This document shows, piece after piece, positions 62,050 to 64,000 of a stretch of 64,000 nucleotides of DNA. The position numbers and the translations under genes are program-made. Source of the stretch: Methanohalophilus halophilus. GTDB taxonomy: Archaea > Halobacteriota > Methanosarcinia > Methanosarcinales > Methanosarcinaceae. The stretch spans positions 1,564,057 through 1,628,056 of the forward strand of contig NZ_CP017921.1 of assembly GCF_001889405.1 (NCBI RefSeq), read 5' to 3'. Position 1 is the stretch's first letter. Each line of letters opens with the position of its first letter. The notes under the pieces are model-generated. The model searched no databases and had not been told where the DNA came from. It saw only the letters and a program-made list of their open reading frames with translations.

Positions 62050-62541
62050 CTTTTTTTATTCATAAATAGGCTGTTTTAAGAGATGGAGGATGTACACAAT
62101 GCATTGAAAATCGATGTATTGTATTCCAATATTGAAGAAAATCTATCATAGATTGCTTTATACAGACCTGTAATTAGAACTGATGTTCATAACCATTAGT
62201 TCTTATTTCTATTTATTAAATATTAGATTAAGTAATTAATAGTCTAATCATCTGTACGCGAATGGAAATTTTGGTGGTATTCTAATGGGAGTGGAAAAAT
62301 ATCTTGCAATAGCGACATTATTGTTTGTAATTTTATCAGGAATAGGAACAGCAGCTACACTCAATGTTGGTGGCGGTGGATCTGGCAACTACACAACGAT
62401 ACAGGCTGCTATAAACGCTGCGAACGATACGGATACAATCATTGTTTATCCAAGTGCATATAACGAGAATGTGGACGTTAACAAATCAGTAACCATAATA
62501 TCAGAATCCGGGAATCCTGATGATACCAAAGTTCAGGCTGC
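62050..62541 (+). repeat. Right arm of the long inverted repeat
   Basis: It matches 51515-52006 in reverse complement, from TATTCATAAATAGGCTG to about the GTTCAGGCTGCTT codons of NosD. The gap 61947-62284 is otherwise filled by this arm, including a promoter-like AT-rich tract. Confidence 0.85.
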
Positions 62542-64000
62542 TTCTACAAGTGACCATGTATTTGACGTGACCAGAGATAATGTGGCAATCAGTGGTTTCA
62601 ATATAACAGGTGCCGCAAGTAGCTCTAAAGCTGGAATATACCTTGGTGGTGTACAGAATACTAATATCAATAATAATGAATTGTCGAATAATTCCCGTGG
62701 CATTTTTCTTGACGGTTCAAGATACAATAATCTGAATAACAACATTGCAAATTCTAACAAAGCTGAAGGTATTGAACTTTTGAATTCCAGTGATAATGAT
62801 TTGATTGAAAATAATGCATCAAAAAACAATATTGATGGCATTTATATTCGCAAATCCAGCAATAACAACAATCTTATCAATAACACGGTATTGAATAACG
62901 GTTTCCGAGGGATCTATCTTGACAGTTCTAACAACAATATTTTGAACAATAATACAGTATTGGACACTGAAACCGAAGGAATATATCTTACTTCATCCAG
63001 TAATAATATTTTATCCAATAATAATGCATCTAATAACAAACGAGGAATCTATCTTGACAAGTCTAACGACAACAGCCTGAACAATAATAATGCATCAAAC
63101 AACAATTTTCAAGGAATCTATCTTCGGAGGTTCAGCAATAATAACAAAATAACCAATAACAATGCATCTCACAACAATAAAGGCATCTATCTTGATGATT
63201 CTAGCAATAACACGCTGACTAATAACAATGTGTTAAACAGCAGCTTTGATGGAATTGAGTTTTCTTATTCCAACAATAACACATTGACCAACAACAATGT
63301 ATTGTACACCGATGATGATGGCATCTATCTATCTAGATCCAACAATAATACGATAGACAACAACAATGCATCATACAACAGTTATGACGGCATCCGCCTT
63401 TTTGAATCCAGCAATAATACGATAGACAATAACAATGCATTTTACAACGGTGATGATGGTGGTTTTTATCTTTCTAGCTTCAGCAATAATAACACATTGA
63501 CCAACAACAATGCATTGTACAACGATAAGAATGGCATTCGTCTTGCTCGTTCCAGCAATAACACACTGACCAATAACAATGCGTCTAACAACATTAATGA
63601 TAATGGAATCTATATTTTTAGGTCTAACAATAATATATTGAAAGGTAATGTCATCTGTAACAATACTAAATATGGTATTGAATTGTCTAATGGTAATAAC
63701 AACACGATATATAACAACTTCTTCAACAACACCAACAATATAGGGATAGATGACAGTACAGGAAACATTTGGAACGTTACCAAAACCCCAGGTCCAAATA
63801 TCGTAAACGGCCCTAATATAGGCGGTAATTACTGGGCACACCCCAACGGTACAGGATATAGCCAAACTTGCATGGATTCTGATAATGATGGATTCTGCGA
63901 TTCCCAATTTGACATAGATTCAAATAATACAGATTACCTGCCATTGACATTGGTAGAACAAGAAACTGGGCCCGTAATTCATCCACAACCCAATTTCGAT
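62285..64000 (+). CDS. NosD-type parallel beta-helix surface protein (3' end beyond window)
   Basis: At least 572 residues, open to the right edge. The signal peptide and N-terminal cap are almost the same as in the gene at 50187-51773. The beta-helix repeats (SNNNTLTNNN type, about 20 repeats) differ in order and sequence. The last 250 bases again match the other gene up to HPQPNFD, where the window ends; the VPxxxP tail should follow. The pattern of variable middle and near-identical ends suggests recombination between paralogues. It is exported and probably surface-anchored. Confidence 0.85.
   Translation, partial: MGVEKYLAIATLLFVILSGIGTAATLNVGGGGSGNYTTIQAAINAANDTDTIIVYPSAYNENVDVNKSVTIISESGNPDDTKVQAASTSDHVFDVTRDNVAISGFNITGAASSSKAGIYLGGVQNTNINNNELSNNSRGIFLDGSRYNNLNNNIANSNKAEGIELLNSSDNDLIENNASKNNIDGIYIRKSSNNNNLINNTVLNNGFRGIYLDSSNNNILNNNTVLDTETEGIYLTSSSNNILSNNNASNNKRGIYLDKSNDNSLNNNNASNNNFQGIYLRRFSNNNKITNNNASHNNKGIYLDDSSNNTLTNNNVLNSSFDGIEFSYSNNNTLTNNNVLYTDDDGIYLSRSNNNTIDNNNASYNSYDGIRLFESSNNTIDNNNAFYNGDDGGFYLSSFSNNNTLTNNNALYNDKNGIRLARSSNNTLTNNNASNNINDNGIYIFRSNNNILKGNVICNNTKYGIELSNGNNNTIYNNFFNNTNNIGIDDSTGNIWNVTKTPGPNIVNGPNIGGNYWAHPNGTGYSQTCMDSDNDGFCDSQFDIDSNNTDYLPLTLVEQETGPVIHPQPNFD

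Noticed and set aside
62600-63760. Many short AATAACAACAATGCAT-like repeats, at first like a CRISPR array
   Set aside because: They are spaced about 60-75 bases apart but are codons for N-N-N-x-L/A in a continuous beta-helix reading frame, not identical repeats with unrelated spacers.
63371-63907. 178-residue minus-strand frame, rich in Ile and Val
   Set aside because: It is the antisense shadow of the Asn-rich NosD repeats.
1-64000. tRNA or rRNA genes
   Set aside because: No cloverleaf with TTCRANT and acceptor pairing was found by eye, and no rRNA sequence was seen; a tRNAscan run would settle small cases.

Overview
The window looks like chromosome of a methanogenic archaeon of the Methanosarcinaceae (a Methanolobus, Methanohalophilus or Methanococcoides type relative). 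The evidence is moderately low GC, archaeal TATA boxes and GGAGG/GGTGAT-type ribosome binding sites, an archaeal ATP-dependent DNA ligase, RtcA, a DUF835 response regulator, multi-PAS/GAF histidine kinases, NosD-type surface proteins and VPxxxP-type C-terminal sorting signals. The genus is inference; no rRNA, tRNA or methanogenesis gene is present to fix it. No CRISPR array and no recognisable transposase gene were seen. Roughly 1-34 kb is mostly ordinary core and stress-related genes: a RimK-type ligase with a desuccinylase-family partner; a phosphoribosyltransferase/hydrolase pair; DNA ligase overlapping a PolX-PHP polymerase; UspA, flavodoxin and C_GCAxxG_C_C proteins; gamma carbonic anhydrase; a membrane-anchored monohaem cytochrome c; a PNPOx/PEP-synthase-like overlapping pair; RtcA; CysRS; an MBL-rhodanese fusion; a CobW-like GTPase; a Cache-domain histidine kinase; a haem-type ferric reductase membrane domain; a mechanosensitive-channel-like protein and a Prx6-type peroxiredoxin. 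About 34-48 kb holds surface and signalling genes. A secreted PKD protein is followed by a minus-strand operon (DUF835 response regulator, CheF-like protein, KaiC-like ATPase) and two large plus-strand PAS/GAF histidine kinases whose 3' ends are duplicates. About 48-64 kb is accessory. Two near-identical-ended NosD surface proteins lie in opposite orientation and form inverted repeats around a 10-kb island. The island contains a truncated solo Cas1 with a helix-turn-helix tail abutting a HepT/MntA toxin-antitoxin pair, further Cas1 fragments, two HEPN-like proteins, a PLD-zinc-ribbon protein and a part copy of it, a DUF2971 protein, a lipoprotein and a FxLYD repeat protein. Decayed Cas1 pieces are also scattered back to about 31 kb. 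The most novel signal is a set of small structured RNA-like elements between genes. Four copies (4.3, 8.8, 18.0 and 49.5 kb) share a hairpin / hairpin / G-rich box / hairpin layout with compensatory base changes. Three have a good TATA box at the expected distance and the 4.3-kb copy a weaker one. Four more (9.5, 29.3, 34.2 and 49.8 kb) are enclosed by a long closing stem with a related G-rich box; two of them share an almost identical promoter. A third repeat family (33.0, 33.9, 50.0, 56.6 and 60.0 kb) has a CCTATA...TATAGG stem and a conserved AAAAATGCAACCCTT-like end. These were found by eye; no covariance-model or database search could be run.
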